From Oidiodendron maius Zn (taxonomy: Eukaryota; Ascomycota; Leotiomycetes; Myxotrichaceae): a DNA stretch of 64,000 bases. The first letter of the stretch is position 1. Each line of letters opens with the position of its first letter. The position numbers were made by a program, and so were the translations under genes. This document shows, in pieces, positions 10,944-22,891 of the stretch. The stretch covers positions 2,122,245 through 2,186,244 of the forward strand of contig KN832873.1 in assembly GCA_000827325.1 (NCBI GenBank), in the 5' to 3' direction. The notes beneath the pieces were generated by a model that saw only the letters and a program-made list of their open reading frames with translations, was not told the DNA's origin and searched no databases.

Positions 10944-11245
10944 GAGCAGGCATACCGATCACCAAGACAGTGCACGCATGTAGGTTTATTTTGAAGCCAA
11001 AATGCTTTTTTATTCAGTAAACATTGAATAACACCTGTCTATATAAAACTCGTTAAAAATCAACCTGAGAGCCTACTCAGACATGTGTGCCGCGCAATAC
11101 GAGAGTCGCATTCTGAGCAAAGTGAAGTGTGGTATCTAAATGCGCCCCAAGAAGACCCAGAGAACAGAAAATAATCTAACCAGAAAAGTATACCGGCCGT
11201 TATAGAAAAAAATCAATCGTAACATCAAAGACATATCATAGCGTC
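10944..11245. other. Convergent 3' region
   Basis: About 300 nt, A/T-rich, between two convergent genes. It should hold both 3' UTRs and polyadenylation signals; no distinct site can be assigned. Confidence 0.4.
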
Positions 11246-13392
11246 TTACTGGGTTCCCAACTCAGGGTACACACTGTAGACCTCATTCATCTGACTCTGT
11301 CCGTAGCCCTGTTGAGGGCCGGGTCCACTCGACAGGTAGCCACCGTCATCACCTTCATCGTAGTACTCTGATCCGCTAGCGTCGAAGCTGCTTCGGCCGC
11401 TTGGGTCGTCATCTACGCCGACGTCGCCTTGCGGCAACTCGGACCAGCTCAGAGTTGCAAGAGCTGGGTACTGAGCAAGCAGCGCAGCAGGAAGCGCATA
11501 GTTTCCACTGGCGTCCATTGGGAAGCCGTTGGCATCCACGGGAATTGGCTGTGGCTGTGGCTGCTGCATGCTGTGCATGTTCTGAATTCTTTGTTCTTGC
11601 CATACTCTCTGCCGCTCGATAGCTTCTTCATCCAGTAGCGGTTTAATGCAGATGCGGCCCGCTTCTGAGCGGAAGTGCCGGCCTAATGCATCAGCACGTG
11701 CGAAGCGGCGACCACAACCCCACTGGCCGCCTTGCTTGAGTTCTCCTTTGCAAACGAATTTCTTCTCACCAGAGTGCAGGCCTTCGTGGCGCTTCCGATC
11801 ATGCTGGCGGGCGAATGCTTTGCCACACACTGTGCAAACGAAGGGACGCTCATCAGTGTGAGTTCGGAGATGAGACCGCAAATTGTAGGCACGAGTAAAG
11901 CGCTTGGGGCAAAGGGTGCACTGGAAAGTGGCAGGATGCTTTTGAATGCGCTTGGCATTCCCATTGTCCGCGCTCACAGCCTGGTATTCTGGGTCTGCGA
12001 GCCCCAGGATATATTCTCTGTTTGGCAGCGAGGATGTCGACTGGCGGCGCCGGCTTGGTGAGCCAGTTCCAGAACGATCATTCGGGGATAAGGAGCGGGA
12101 GGACTCTGAAGGGCGGCTCAAACCAATGTCTGGTGACAGGTTCGCGGCAATATGGGGACGTGAGCCAGCAGAGACACTGTTGTAAGGGTCAGAGTGTGCT
12201 CTGCGCCGGCGGCCTAGTTTCTGTTAGTATTTGTCATAACTGTCACATCTTGCCTTCACATACCTCTGTCAGGCGGGGTCAAAGCATCTGTGTCGAAAGA
12301 TGAAGGCTTAGGAGCATCGAAGCCATTTCTATTGGCGGCTGGAGCAAATTCGACATTGATCTGGGGCGGAACCATTTGTTGGTTGTCACCCATGTCGATG
12401 GAGCCCCCATTTTGCTGAATCTGGGGGATGTCTTGCATTTGACCACCATACATGTGTTGTGGTTGACCAAATTCATTGTTCATACTCAGCATAAAGGAAG
12501 GCTGGTTGAGGGTTGGAAGCTGCTGTGGACCCAGCCTCGGAGAGATAGCCGGGCTGTGAGCTGGACTAATGCCAGCACGCGGGCTGGCTCCATGGTTGTC
12601 TGACAAGGAGAAGTTTCCGATGCCGAGGACTTCCTGATACATGGGATCCTGAGGATGCTGCATTGGTGAGTGGTGGTGCTCTATGGACTCGAAGGTATCT
12701 TGGTGGCCCAAGTTGGGCGACGGGGCAGCGGAGGAGGCAGAGACATCCGAGTACTCTGACGGCGTCCTCCGATGGTTCTGGAATTGCGGCGGCATCATAG
12801 CCCAATCGATGTGACCTCCTTGGGGGAAAGCTGCGCTCTCCGGGCCCAGAGAGGCATGTCGTGAGTGTGCTGGTGAGCCTTGAAATTGCCCCGCGTTGAA
12901 AGATGGGGATGAGTGAGGAGGTGGGGAGCGAGAGTCAGGTTGCAGAAGGCCTGGTGGTGTTGGAGCATGGTGAGGAGGGGAGGACATGTTGAGTTCGGCC
13001 GGGTTGACGTTCCCCGGGCGAGATGCTACGTCGTTCATGAAGAATTTCGAGTCAAATTGATCGGAGGGACCGTTATTAGAGGCCGAGAAGAGAGAGAAGT
13101 CCCCGTCGCTGAAGTTGTTCGCGCTGAGGAGTTCCTGGGTGAAGCTGGGTGGCTGCTGCTGGTTGAAGCTCGGTTCCCCAAACTCGTTGTTATCGTATGA
13201 GGAGAGCTCGTTGTTGTTATTGTTGTTGTTATGAAACTGCTGGTTGTTGCCTGTATTGCTCGTGCCGATATCAAGGCCCAAGCCGACTGGATTTGCACTC
13301 TCCGCAAAGGGGTGCGGGGAAGGAGAGTGGCTTGGATTTATATGAGATTGTTGACGGCCCACAGAGGGGGACCTCCCACGCTGTTGATCCAT
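11246..13392 (-). CDS. CRZ1: Calcineurin-responsive C2H2 transcription factor Crz1
   Basis: Exon 1 is 12264-13392 and exon 2 is 11246-12213, giving 698 residues. The long N-terminal part is Gln/Asn/Ser/Pro-rich with an Asn run near residue 55. PQINVE at 343-348 fits the PxIxIT calcineurin-docking pattern. After the junction RRRRAHSDPYNS comes a Ser-rich tract and three zinc fingers: C475-H495, C503-H523, and an atypical third finger from C531 with a widened Cys-Cys spacing (VCKGELKQGGQWGCGRRF). That finger layout, with RQHDRKRHEGLHSGEKKF, is the Crz1/CrzA signature. Known role: Ca2+ activates calcineurin, which dephosphorylates Crz1 so that it enters the nucleus and drives ion, wall-stress and thermotolerance genes. 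RRRAHS could be a kinase site opposing this, by inference. The gene has a 2.1 kb upstream region shared with FAD1. Confidence 0.95.
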
Positions 13393-15496
13393 CCTGGAGA
13401 GAATGTGTTGCTGTTCTTAGAACACGGTAAGGTTGATGGGTCGCGCGATGGTTAGCCTCAAGAGAGACGGGGTGGCTGAGCCTTGAGGCTATGCGAAACA
13501 GCTGAACTATCCACACCTGATGCGATCGCGCTTGACGATAGCCGCGTCAGATGCGAAAGCTCTCGATTCGAAGATCTCTGAGGACCGTATGCAAAGTAAG
13601 GCTGTGGCTGCCCTGTGAAGATTACGCACGATGTGGTGTACTGAGCCTTCTGTCGCCTGTATATTCCTTTTTCGGGGGCTTGCGGGAATCCAGGAGAGGG
13701 TGATTTGTCGCCCTGCGCCTCGTATTCACGACAGTTATATGCCAACAGCAGTCCACCTGGTGTCGCAGTGCGTCGAACTTGCAGTATCGCCGTTGGGAAT
13801 GTCGTGTAGATGTGTAGACGTTCTCAATGAGTCGGGAACGGTCTTGCGCGGTGGGGGTGGTAGGGGGATCAGGGATAAGCGCTGGCGAGAGTAGGCTGAG
13901 CACAAGCAACACGGCCTGGCTGCTTGGAGTTTGTGCAACACGATAATGCGGACCACGGCGCCCGACTAGAAAGAAGAGATGGAGGTGAGGGCAAAGCAGA
14001 ATTGGGCCCGGATCTTTTCACACGAATGGAGGAGGCGCCCGATCGTGATTTCAGGGCTGCTGATGGGACGTTTCGCTCGTACGCCCACCCTATGGCAGCA
14101 AGACGAGATGTGCGCTTACCAGAAGCTGCAAGTTGTTGCCTCGCAAGTCAGGCAGCAATACCTCTGATAAAAAGGCCGCGATCTCGGCTGGTGATTGGTG
14201 TGAGGCCGACCTTGACAGCGGCCGACAACTAACTCTGCGACGAGGTGTACGGCGCAGCGCTTGACTCGAGGGACGATCGTTGTTACCAGACATACTGTCC
14301 ACCTGGGACCAGAGCTATGAGTTCCTGGCACTTCTCACGTCTGATGGATATATCCTACCTTACTGAGCACAAGACTGCCAGTGGCCAGGAAGCGCGCACA
14401 ATGGGCAGGGGACACCCATAAGATCGCTCTTTGGCGCAGGACGGCCCTGTTATCGCGCGTACTTACGTAGTGCTCCAATCTACTGTATAACCATCAACCG
14501 AGAGAGGCTGTGGTTTCAATTGCAGGGTCGATCTCGAGGGTTCTGTAAAGTGTAAATTGTCCTGCTACACCCCCTCCACATGTGCATGTCGTAGTGGGCC
14601 AGGTCGTGTACGTACAATGCTATTGTAGGGAATGGAGAGCCTGAAAACACAGAGATCATAACCCAGGGTAGCATGCGCTGCTTATCCCAATCAGAAGGCC
14701 AAGCTCAGGGGCTGATGTTGGAATTATGCTGGATCTCTCTCGGCATCCAGTGCAGGGCAGCCGGCGGTTCTGGTCGATGGTCAAGGTACCATGCTGTGTT
14801 CCTGGGTTCGTGCTGACCTGGTTCTATTTCGGGAGCACCAGGGGCTGCGAGGCTTTCTCAACTGTCAAGAAGTGCGCCGGCTCTCGCGGGACTCACGGAA
14901 ACTCACATGTGGCAAAGATGAGAGCAGAACCAAGTTAGTAACCGTTCTACTCCACCCTCCTATGCTTATGCATATTCTGTATTTGGAATCCGGTTTATTT
15001 CCAGTCGCCGTGTGATGTTTGGTGCACCACGTCCGTACCTGATGCCTCATCAAAGCATACCGAAGGAGAGTACTGGGATACGTCCGCGTCTTTATCACTA
15101 TGCGCACACCATCTAACTTCTCATGGAGGCGGTGAACTGCAATCTGCAAACTGCCACCAAAATTAGACGTTGGTACCTCATACTTCAGACTTTTTCATGT
15201 GGAATGAACAAGGTGTTCAATTTGTTCCTGGCACTGAGAATTTCGTGAATGCAGCAGTTTCAGTTATTGTAGTATAGGTACTCTACAGGTGTTGTAGAGG
15301 GCTGCGTAGCGATTTTGATGGCATGATCTCTTACATCCGTAAGCGACAACCCTTTCTCTGGTAGGGTGCGTCGGACTATCCATCTGGTTCTACCGACCCT
15401 GCCCGCTCTCTAGTCGGTACAACACTTTCGTCTCATCTCGTCTCTGCGCCCAGATCTTCCAGTGCTCATGGCTGATCGCGGCATAACATATCCGAT
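13393..15496. other. Long divergent intergenic region, CRZ1/FAD1
   Basis: 2.1 kb without a recognisable gene. Its size suits a long regulated promoter and 5' leader of CRZ1; only short, unconserved-looking reading frames occur. Confidence 0.45.
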
Positions 15497-16577
15497 ATGA
15501 CACAGGATGCGCCCTGCCACCAAGGTGGCCCTCGAGTCAACGGCATCGCGGAGCCAGCCTCGGCATCTGTGTCAGATGTGCCCCGCAGCCTACTACGGAT
15601 TTGTGACGAGTTGCGGCGCAAAGTGACTGCTTTCCTGGATGAGCAGACAGATAGTAAGGTGTTGCAGGGGGTGCAAAGTCAAGTTCGGGTGTCCATGGGG
15701 GTGATTGAGGAGGCGATGCGCCGTTATGGGTATGTGATGCTGCTGCAGCTGATTCTGAAGAGGACAAAGAGTCACCTGGAAGAACATGTAGATGCATGAG
15801 GCATGATGTTGACTGGAGACGGACAACTTGGCTGACATGTTGTATACACATATAGGCCCGAAGAGCTTGCACTCTCGTATAATGGGGGTAAGGACTGCAT
15901 CGTCTTGTTGGTGTTGATTCTAGCTTGTTTTCCATTATGGCCGTCGTTGTCTACCTGCTCCGATTCGAACGAAACAACCTCCTCTGAACCTCGACCACTC
16001 CAAGGAGTATATATCGTCTCCCGTCACCCGTTCCCTGAAGTCGAGGATTTCGTCGCCTCGTCAGCAATAGAATACCACATTGATCTGGCTCGGTATGCCT
16101 TGCCAATGCGGCCCGCGCTCGAAGCATACCTAGGGGAAAAGAAATCCGTTAAGGCTATCTTTGTAGGAACTAGGCGAACGGATCCCCACGGCAAGTTCCT
16201 GACGCACTTTGACCCCACGGATAAAGATTGGCCTCAGTTCATACGCGTCCATCCGGTTATTGATTGGCATTATGCAGAAATTTGGGCTGTAAGTATGAAT
16301 TAGTGTCCATCTGCTACCCGTCTTTTGTACTTTGAGACAAGTGAAGGAGAGAAATGGTAGCACAGCAGATTGAGACGTCTTGCTAACACAGACACAGTTC
16401 ATCCGTCACTTAGATATCCCCTTCTGCAGTCTGTACAACCAGGGCTTCACCTCGCTAGGCGGCATAACAGATACACATCCGAATCCAGCACTCGCACTCG
16501 ATGCTAGCGGGGTGAACTTCAGGCCAGCTTACGAACTGATGGGTGACGATGAGGAGCGCTTAGGCCGTGACTCTTAG
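15497..16577 (+). CDS. FAD1: FAD synthase (FMN adenylyltransferase)
   Basis: Exons 15497-15729, 15856-16288 and 16398-16577 give 281 residues. The enzyme transfers AMP from ATP to FMN to make FAD, in the cytosol. It belongs to the PAPS-reductase-like fold. The P-loop-type motif is LALSYNGGKDCIVLLVL, created at the first splice junction. Other family blocks are FVGTRRTDPHGK, the substrate-binding WPQFIRVHPVIDWHYAEIWAFIRHLDIPFCSLYNQG (a strongly conserved run across junction 2), and FTSLGGITDTHPNPAL near the end. The length is slightly shorter than the yeast enzyme of about 306 residues. Start chosen as the first in-frame ATG after a stop. Confidence 0.94.
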
Positions 16578-17241
16578 GATCACCTCAGCACCATGCATAT
16601 CTCTGATACACAAAAGACAGGTCAAGGACAGAAGTGAACATGAGAATGGCTTTGAAATGGTGGAGGGAGTTTCCACAGAGCTATATCGTCTTTATAAACA
16701 TGCTACTTCATAGAGGATAGAACATCGTAGCATTTGAACGTTTGGGATTAGACGTTATGCTTTTATGAGGGAGTTTGATTTTTGGAATAAAATGATGAAC
16801 AACCCCAACCAGAGATTACAATTCCGATGAGGAGAATATACCAGCGTGAAATTCTATAACAATATCTACGTTTAAAAACGAGTTCTACAATAAAAACGTG
16901 ATTTCACATGAACCCAAAAATAAACAGAACCTTCACTCGTGGTTAGAAGCTGGAGTGGGTATAGTGAAGTTCTGTGTGCATATATGTCGGCTTCTATATC
17001 CAAGAGTCAGGTCATCCATCATATCGTCGCAAAGAGAGGAAGGAGGGACCTAATATCCCATATCTTCCTCTTCTATACACCAAATTGGTCAATATCTGTA
17101 ATAAAAGGTAAGTAACATATCTGTTTAACCTGACATACATTAAACCCGCAATGCAGATCATCCTCAAATGCCTCAACTTCGGGATCATTCTATGCAGTCT
17201 TTGTTCACACATCTCGCAAGTCACCCTCATCTAGAGTAACC
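16578..17241. other. A/T-rich intergenic region
   Basis: From about 16660 the sequence turns clearly A/T-rich compared with its flanks. No gene, repeat or RNA is evident. It holds the FAD1 3' end and the promoter of the HAD phosphatase gene. Confidence 0.4.
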
Positions 17242-18102
17242 ATGAACAAGTACCCCATTCCCGAAGTCTTCATCCTTGACTTCGATGGCACGATCACCAA
17301 GAACGACACAATTGATACAATTTTCAAATCCGTCTTGCCCATTCAAGATGAGATGGGGAGGAATATGTCACGGGCTTGGCAGGAGATTATAGTAAAGTAT
17401 AAACAAGATTATCATTCTCACGTCCAAATGTACGAGCCGAAAGAAGATGAAAGAGTCACTCCTACAGACGAAATCAAGTTCTATAGAAGTTTCAGAGCGA
17501 TGGAACAGACTAGCTTCTCACGTATCAGCAACTCTCACATCTTTGCCGGCATTGATGAGGAACAATGGGAAGAGCTTGGAAGTCAGGCTGTGAAGAATGA
17601 AGAGGTTGTTGTGCGAAATGGATTTGAAAGCTTTCTCAACAATGTCAGGAAAGCAAAATCGAAGTGGGCAATTGTCTCTGTGAATTTCTCGTGCGCCTTC
17701 ATTCGCGGCGTCCTAGGCTCATATGCAGGGCCGGGGAGTAATGTTCCAGTAATGGCGAATCAACCAAATAAGGACGGGATCATGAAAGGACCGCTGGGAA
17801 TAACCATGACCACTTCAGATGCGAAGCTTGACGCAGCGCTATCTCTGGTAGGTACAAGAGATGATAGACCGAAGGGCAGCGTGGTGTATATTGGCGATTC
17901 GGGGACTGATATCGAGTGTCTGCTTGCGGATGGTATAGCTGGAGTAATCATCTCTGGGGACGGACAAAGCAGTATCTTGAGAATGATGCGTCGAATAGGG
18001 TATAAGACCTGGCACATTGAAGCGTACAAGTATAATGAACCCAAGACAGTCTATTGGGCCAGGGACTTCTTGGAAATTGTCCAAAGTCCCCTTCTAAGCT
18101 AG
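17242..18102 (+). CDS. HAD-superfamily phosphatase, phosphoserine-phosphatase-like
   Basis: An intronless gene of 286 residues. HAD motif I is FILDFDGTITKND with the nucleophile Asp and the general acid/base Asp two residues later. Motif II is probably the Ser in AIVSVNFS, motif III the Lys in TSDAKLDAAL, and motif IV GDSGTDIECL. The helical insert after motif I suggests a C1-type cap, as in phosphoserine phosphatase-like proteins. A small-molecule phosphatase is the safe call; the substrate cannot be read from the sequence. It faces the M20 peptidase gene tail to tail with under 100 nt between them. Confidence 0.85.
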   Translation: MNKYPIPEVFILDFDGTITKNDTIDTIFKSVLPIQDEMGRNMSRAWQEIIVKYKQDYHSHVQMYEPKEDERVTPTDEIKFYRSFRAMEQTSFSRISNSHIFAGIDEEQWEELGSQAVKNEEVVVRNGFESFLNNVRKAKSKWAIVSVNFSCAFIRGVLGSYAGPGSNVPVMANQPNKDGIMKGPLGITMTTSDAKLDAALSLVGTRDDRPKGSVVYIGDSGTDIECLLADGIAGVIISGDGQSSILRMMRRIGYKTWHIEAYKYNEPKTVYWARDFLEIVQSPLLS

Positions 18103-18196
18103 CATCCAAGTATCATTAAATCAATATCCAAAGTTGGTTGCCTCTGGCCTAGTCACAATAGTTAATCTATGCCCTGAAACTATGCACTCTATGCCT

Positions 18197-19384
18197 CTAT
18201 TTTAGTGAGTGGTTGATCAACTTCTTGTAACCCCGCACAGCTGTCTCTAGGTCTGACACCGTCAGATGCTCATGATCTGAATGGGCAACCAGGATAGAGC
18301 CAGCCCCATATAGATATCGCTTGTGGTCTCCTGCTAGGTTTGGAATATCAGTGCCATAATTTACCACAATCGTGTCAAAACCTAGCATAGTTGTTAATGT
18401 AGTCAGTATCCGGGAGAAGCAATTCTTACCTTCCACATCGCTATCAATATGGACAGGTCCGTAACCAGGACGAACATCGATATCCAGCTCCTGTCCTATC
18501 TTCCGGATCGCATCAAGCACGATCTTCTCCACCGCAGCAGGAGTCCCATCCGCAATACGGACAGCGATATTTGCCACCGCATCCTCTGCAATGACATTGG
18601 CTGCCACCCCTCCCTCCATCCTCCCAATATTGAGAGTCGTATTCCCATACTTCTCACTCCACGGTAGCTCCAGAGTCTGCAGAGCATATAGCGCCGGTAT
18701 CAACATATTATTAGCATTCCTCCCCAACTCAGGATACCCCGAGTGGCCTGCCTTCCCCTTGGCCCTGATCTCGAAGCCCACAATGCCCTTATGCCCTGTA
18801 GCCAGCTTCAACTCCGTCGGCTCTCCAAAAATCACTGTCTCCCATTTCAACCCCAGCTCATTCGCCTTACGCATCCCATCTCCACTGACCTCTTCCCCCA
18901 CAACAAACAGCATCGCGACATCCCCCTGGCTGATCTCGCCAGCCGCGAGCAGCTCCTGCACGGCAGTGATTTGTGTCGCCACGCTGGCTTTCGCATCCAC
19001 GCTGCCCCGGCCCCATACCTCGTCCCCCTTCCGCTCGTATGGCCAGTACGGTGGCACGGTATCGATGTGCGAGGTGATCAGCGTTCGCGTCTCGCGCGCC
19101 TTGCCCACGTATGCAAAGACGTTGAGCCGAGCTTGTTGGAAGGAGCTCGCGGGCGTAACTTCTTGGGTTTCGACGGTGTATGATTGCGCTTTCAGGTATG
19201 ATATCAGCCATTGCCCGACTCCATGCTCATTGCCCGAGATTGATTCATGCTCGATAAGTGCTTTGTGGAGTTCTAGGAGGGTTGAGGGGGTTCTGCCAGA
19301 ACGGTCGAGAGGTTGCTGATTAGTGGTGGATTTGGCATGCCCCCAATTGGCCAGCAGGAGCAAGGCTAGTATGAGGAGCTTCAT
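18197..19384 (-). CDS. Secreted M20-family metallopeptidase
   Basis: Exons 18430-19384 and 18197-18381 give 379 residues. The 48-nt stretch 18382-18429 is open in frame but has a GTAAG donor, a CTGAC branch site and a TAG acceptor. Removing it joins DVE to GFDTIVVNYGTDIPN, the usual family reading. The first 17 residues (MKLLILALLLLANWGHA) are a signal peptide. Two-zinc site residues are H106 and D108 in SHIDTV, D130 in GSVDAKA, catalytic E164 and metal ligand E165 in VVGEEVSGDG, E188 in FGEPTEL, and a His in the C-terminal VAHSDHEHL. Such enzymes are exo- or aminoacyl peptidases acting outside the cell or in the vacuole; exact substrate unknown. Confidence 0.92.
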   Translation of the reverse strand: MKLLILALLLLANWGHAKSTTNQQPLDRSGRTPSTLLELHKALIEHESISGNEHGVGQWLISYLKAQSYTVETQEVTPASSFQQARLNVFAYVGKARETRTLITSHIDTVPPYWPYERKGDEVWGRGSVDAKASVATQITAVQELLAAGEISQGDVAMLFVVGEEVSGDGMRKANELGLKWETVIFGEPTELKLATGHKGIVGFEIRAKGKAGHSGYPELGRNANNMLIPALYALQTLELPWSEKYGNTTLNIGRMEGGVAANVIAEDAVANIAVRIADGTPAAVEKIVLDAIRKIGQELDIDVRPGYGPVHIDSDVEGKNCFSRILTTLTTMLGFDTIVVNYGTDIPNLAGDHKRYLYGAGSILVAHSDHEHLTVSDLETAVRGYKKLINHSLK

Positions 19385-19773
19385 CTTGCAGGATAATGTA
19401 CAAATGGAGAAAGGGACGAAGAGCGAAAGGGTCTAAATGTTTGAAAGTATGATTTATTCACAACAGCATAGCTTCATGATAAGTTAACGAAAAGGCGGGG
19501 TTAATGAGGATATGTTCTCGGAGTTCATACACGCCATTCCCTGTCTTATTTGCGTATGTCGGGTCAGCTACAGGAAAATACTCAAGGAAGTTAGAAAGCA
19601 CTTTCATAGCTCTATACACTCTGCCTGCCAGGGGCACCGCTAAGATAAACGCCGATCAGTTTTCCCTATACACATTGGGCACCTAACCATATTTCCTAAC
19701 TCCATGCTTTCGTCACGCGACCTATGCTGGCGCCTGCAAACCCATCCAAATAGCTTCCCATCCATTGATAAAC
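19385..19773. other. Intergenic, upstream of the M20 gene
   Basis: About 390 nt with no coding signal. It should hold the M20 gene promoter and the 3' end of the RING gene. Confidence 0.4.
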
Positions 19774-21888
19774 TTAGTTCCTAAACTGGTATTGTCGCGG
19801 TGAGCGCGCGGCTCTAATTGAAGACGAGATGACTCGGTCAACCGACGGGAACGTGGAGGCTCTAAGTAGATCGCCCCGTCGTGGTGGATGTGCACGATAT
19901 CGGTACGAATTCGCCCTTCGTGACCTAGAGGCCGGCTCGACCCTTTGTACTTCACCATCCAGTTCGCTGAGGCCTGTATGGTGGTCCTGAATGCCTCTTA
20001 TGTTCTGTTGGTGCTCGGCAAAAATCATGCTAATCCGCGGGTCATACTGTGGCATCCGTACAGCCCGCTGTGCCCTCGGTCTCTGACGCCGAGGTGCTGG
20101 GCGTACGATGGAATCATCAGAGTCTCCATCTACGTTATAGACTTGGGTGGTAACTCCAAGGTTTTCGCCCCTTTCGTATCCGTAACCCGGGCCAGCGTTA
20201 ACACTGGGACTGCGACTCGTCCTCGACGCACGAGGAGAGGCACTCATCTCCGTGTCTCCATCATGGTCGATCGCACTAGGCGTACCTCCCTCAGAGTCAT
20301 AGTCTTCGCTTACATTGCTAGGCGTAGGTTCGCCATAGAAGTAATGGGTCGTTGGTGTTTCCGAAAGTTCGCTGCGAGACCGATCGTCATCGCCGTCTTC
20401 ATCATCAGATCCCCGATTCCCGACTGTTTCCGTATCCCCTTCATCATCATCGTGATCGACATATCCATAGTGTTCCTCTGATACCTCAGCCTCGCTGTCA
20501 TTGTCTTGACTCAAAGGGCTCCATCCAGCATTTCGCAGCATTGTTGCATCCTCGCTTAAATCTCCAGCCTCTGAGCTGCTAAGTTCGATTACAGACGGTC
20601 GCGGAGCACGAGAAATTCGTGTGCCATGAGGACCGCGCCTTGGTCTTCGGGCACTCACTGCCCCACCTTCATCTGATTCGTCATCTGATATAGTTATAGG
20701 ATTGGCGTTGTTCGCGCTGTCATACGGCTCCGAAGTAGCAGGGTGTGCATGTTGACGTCGACGCGACCCGGACTCGAAATTTGGCTCGACATAAACATCC
20801 TCATCCCGAACAATAAAATCTTGTAAAGAGTTATCTTCATCGTCCTCCTCGTCATCCTCGCTAGCTCCGCTGAAATCGTCATCATCCTCCGAATTCGATG
20901 TCGCTGACTCACCGTGGTGATGATGGTGGTGATGATGATGAGAGAAATGTTGAAATCCAAAATGGGGAATGCCGATAAAGTGCCCGAAGTGATGATGGTA
21001 AGGGCCGCCTAGCTCGGAGTCCATGTCAAGCTCAAGGTCTTCCGCATCGATGTCGCCATCAAACTGATCGTCATCGATATCGCTAAAGTCATATCCGTTG
21101 TCGACTGGTAGGAAACAGTTCGTGCATGTAGGGCCACCCTCGTGCTCTGTGAGACATCGAGGGCATCTCAAGACGCCATCCTGCTCATCAAAGATGAGAT
21201 CTCTGTTACGTGGCGGGAATGCACCTTTGAAAAGGCCATTAGGGCCATTCCTATCTCGTTCAACGTCCTCCATCTCCTCTGCTCTCTTCTTTTGATGTTG
21301 TTCGATGGACTCATCAGACGGCATCAGTTCGCTCCGTTTAATGAAAATCTCCACCAGTTGCTTCACCTAAAACAGTGTGTCAGTGATCGCTCATACAACG
21401 CAATAAGGTACATCTAATGACGTACAAGAAATGATGGTGCAGGTATTTGCTTGACTAGATCGCGACACTCCGGGCAGGTCTTTTTCCTCCTATTAGGGAC
21501 GAACCAGCTACACAAACACTATGGCTAATCAGTTCTCTCCGAATAACAAAGCTTGTCAGGATCGTGTACTAACAGAGTAGCAATATGTATGTCCACAACT
21601 TAACGTCCAAGGCTCGTAGAGCAGCTGGTCACAAATGGAACAGGTTATCAGACTTCGGATATTTGTTAAGTCGGCTTTGAAAACAGAGTCAAGCTGGAGA
21701 AAGGTTAATATAGTAAAAGAACAATATATAAGGTCGGCGCTCACCTCAATGTTGCTCTTGGCCACAGCCACAGGTCCTGGCTTGGTCGCAGTTGGAGTCG
21801 CCTCGCGGCTCTTCGACGGAGCACCCGCAATCCGTGGCCCACTTCTTGTTGACATGGTGGGCTTTGGAGAAGCCGTCGAAGGTCCCAT
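19774..21888 (-). CDS. RING-finger E3 ubiquitin ligase, Psh1-like, His-rich
   Basis: Exons 21745-21888, 21574-21693, 21426-21518 and 19774-21366, all phase 0, give 649 residues. The RING is assembled over two junctions: CSICDQLLYEPWTLSCGHTYC, then SCLCSWF, then CPECRDLV, a C3HC4 order. Its spacing and the HTYCYSCL..WF..N core resemble yeast Psh1, which ubiquitinates the centromeric histone Cse4; that parallel is from memory and only suggestive. A second CxxC..CxxC cluster (RCPRCLTEHEGGPTCTNC) sits about 60 residues after the RING. Then follow an acidic Asp-rich tract, a His-rich patch at about residues 243-271 with 15 His in about 30 residues, and a long Asp/Glu/Ser/Arg-rich tail that is probably disordered. 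Start is MGPSTASP; a second Met 11 residues later is possible. Confidence 0.85.
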
Positions 21889-22891
21889 GATGATTGATGA
21901 AGAGGGATGTATTTGGCCTATGTGGCGTGAATCGGAGACGGTGAGGTGCCGCACGTCGGATTAATGAGGCCAGCCCAACGGCGGCAATGCAGTTGGCGAA
22001 GGCGCGATAACCTTCCACAGAGTACAAGAACGGCTTCCCGACGGACCAAAGAATCGGGTGATATATGACCAGAGCCGTCGACCAGGCTCTGTGGGGGGTA
22101 TGGGAGTAGGCTCTTGAAGGTGACGCGAGAAGACAAGAGGTGATATTCTTAATGATCTTTTCGCGGGCCGCGCCTAACAACCGAGGGGCGCGCCTCTACA
22201 AATTATTGATTTGAGGCCATCCATTACCAGGGTTGTCACGTCTGGACATCAGTACAATAATAATAATGGGGCCACTGTTGATCCACGGCCTTGATCCCAA
22301 TTTCACAGCATACAAGCACGGGACTCCATTCCGCTTCAGTGGCATATTCGAATCCATCCCGTCTTGTCCATTGATGACTGCTCCTCGAATTTCACGCGAG
22401 ACGAGGCTACGCTTCTCGGACAGGTACCGATTTCATCACTGGCTGTTCTGGCTCGCATACCACCGCTTCCTCCTCCGCTCGAGCCACCAACAAGTCTTAC
22501 CTCAGCGTTGGGCTACTGTGGTCGGGCAATTCCAGTGGTGGTTCGCGCGTGATTCGCAAAATCAAGCTCTGTGATACGTGGCAGTTCTTCCGAGCAGCAC
22601 TACAGCCTCGCTTCATGTCAAAGCCTCATTGGGTCACCGCCAACCTGGTGTATCACTGGAATAAATACACGCATGATACAAGGTAGCGGCTTGGTCTGAG
22701 AAAGCTTCTTGATTAAATCCAACTGCAATGCTAGCTAAAGAGTAGATTCGGCTCTGGTATGAAATCATGGTTAGAAGAATGAAGTGCACAGAAACGCGCT
22801 CTCTATTAGATTCCTGATCCGGGCCGAATCGATAAGGAAATTCGTTTCGATTATAATGTTTGCCGTCCTGCCTTAGAGCTAGCTATGGAGC
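21889..22891. other. Intergenic, upstream of the RING gene
   Basis: 1.0 kb, with GC-rich GGCGCGCC-containing sequence near 22185. A 113-codon plus-strand frame at 22233-22574 lacks any recognisable feature. No gene called. Confidence 0.4.

Noticed and set aside
22233-22574. 113-codon plus-strand frame near the RING gene
   Set aside because: Several frames overlap here with no sign of selection or domain.
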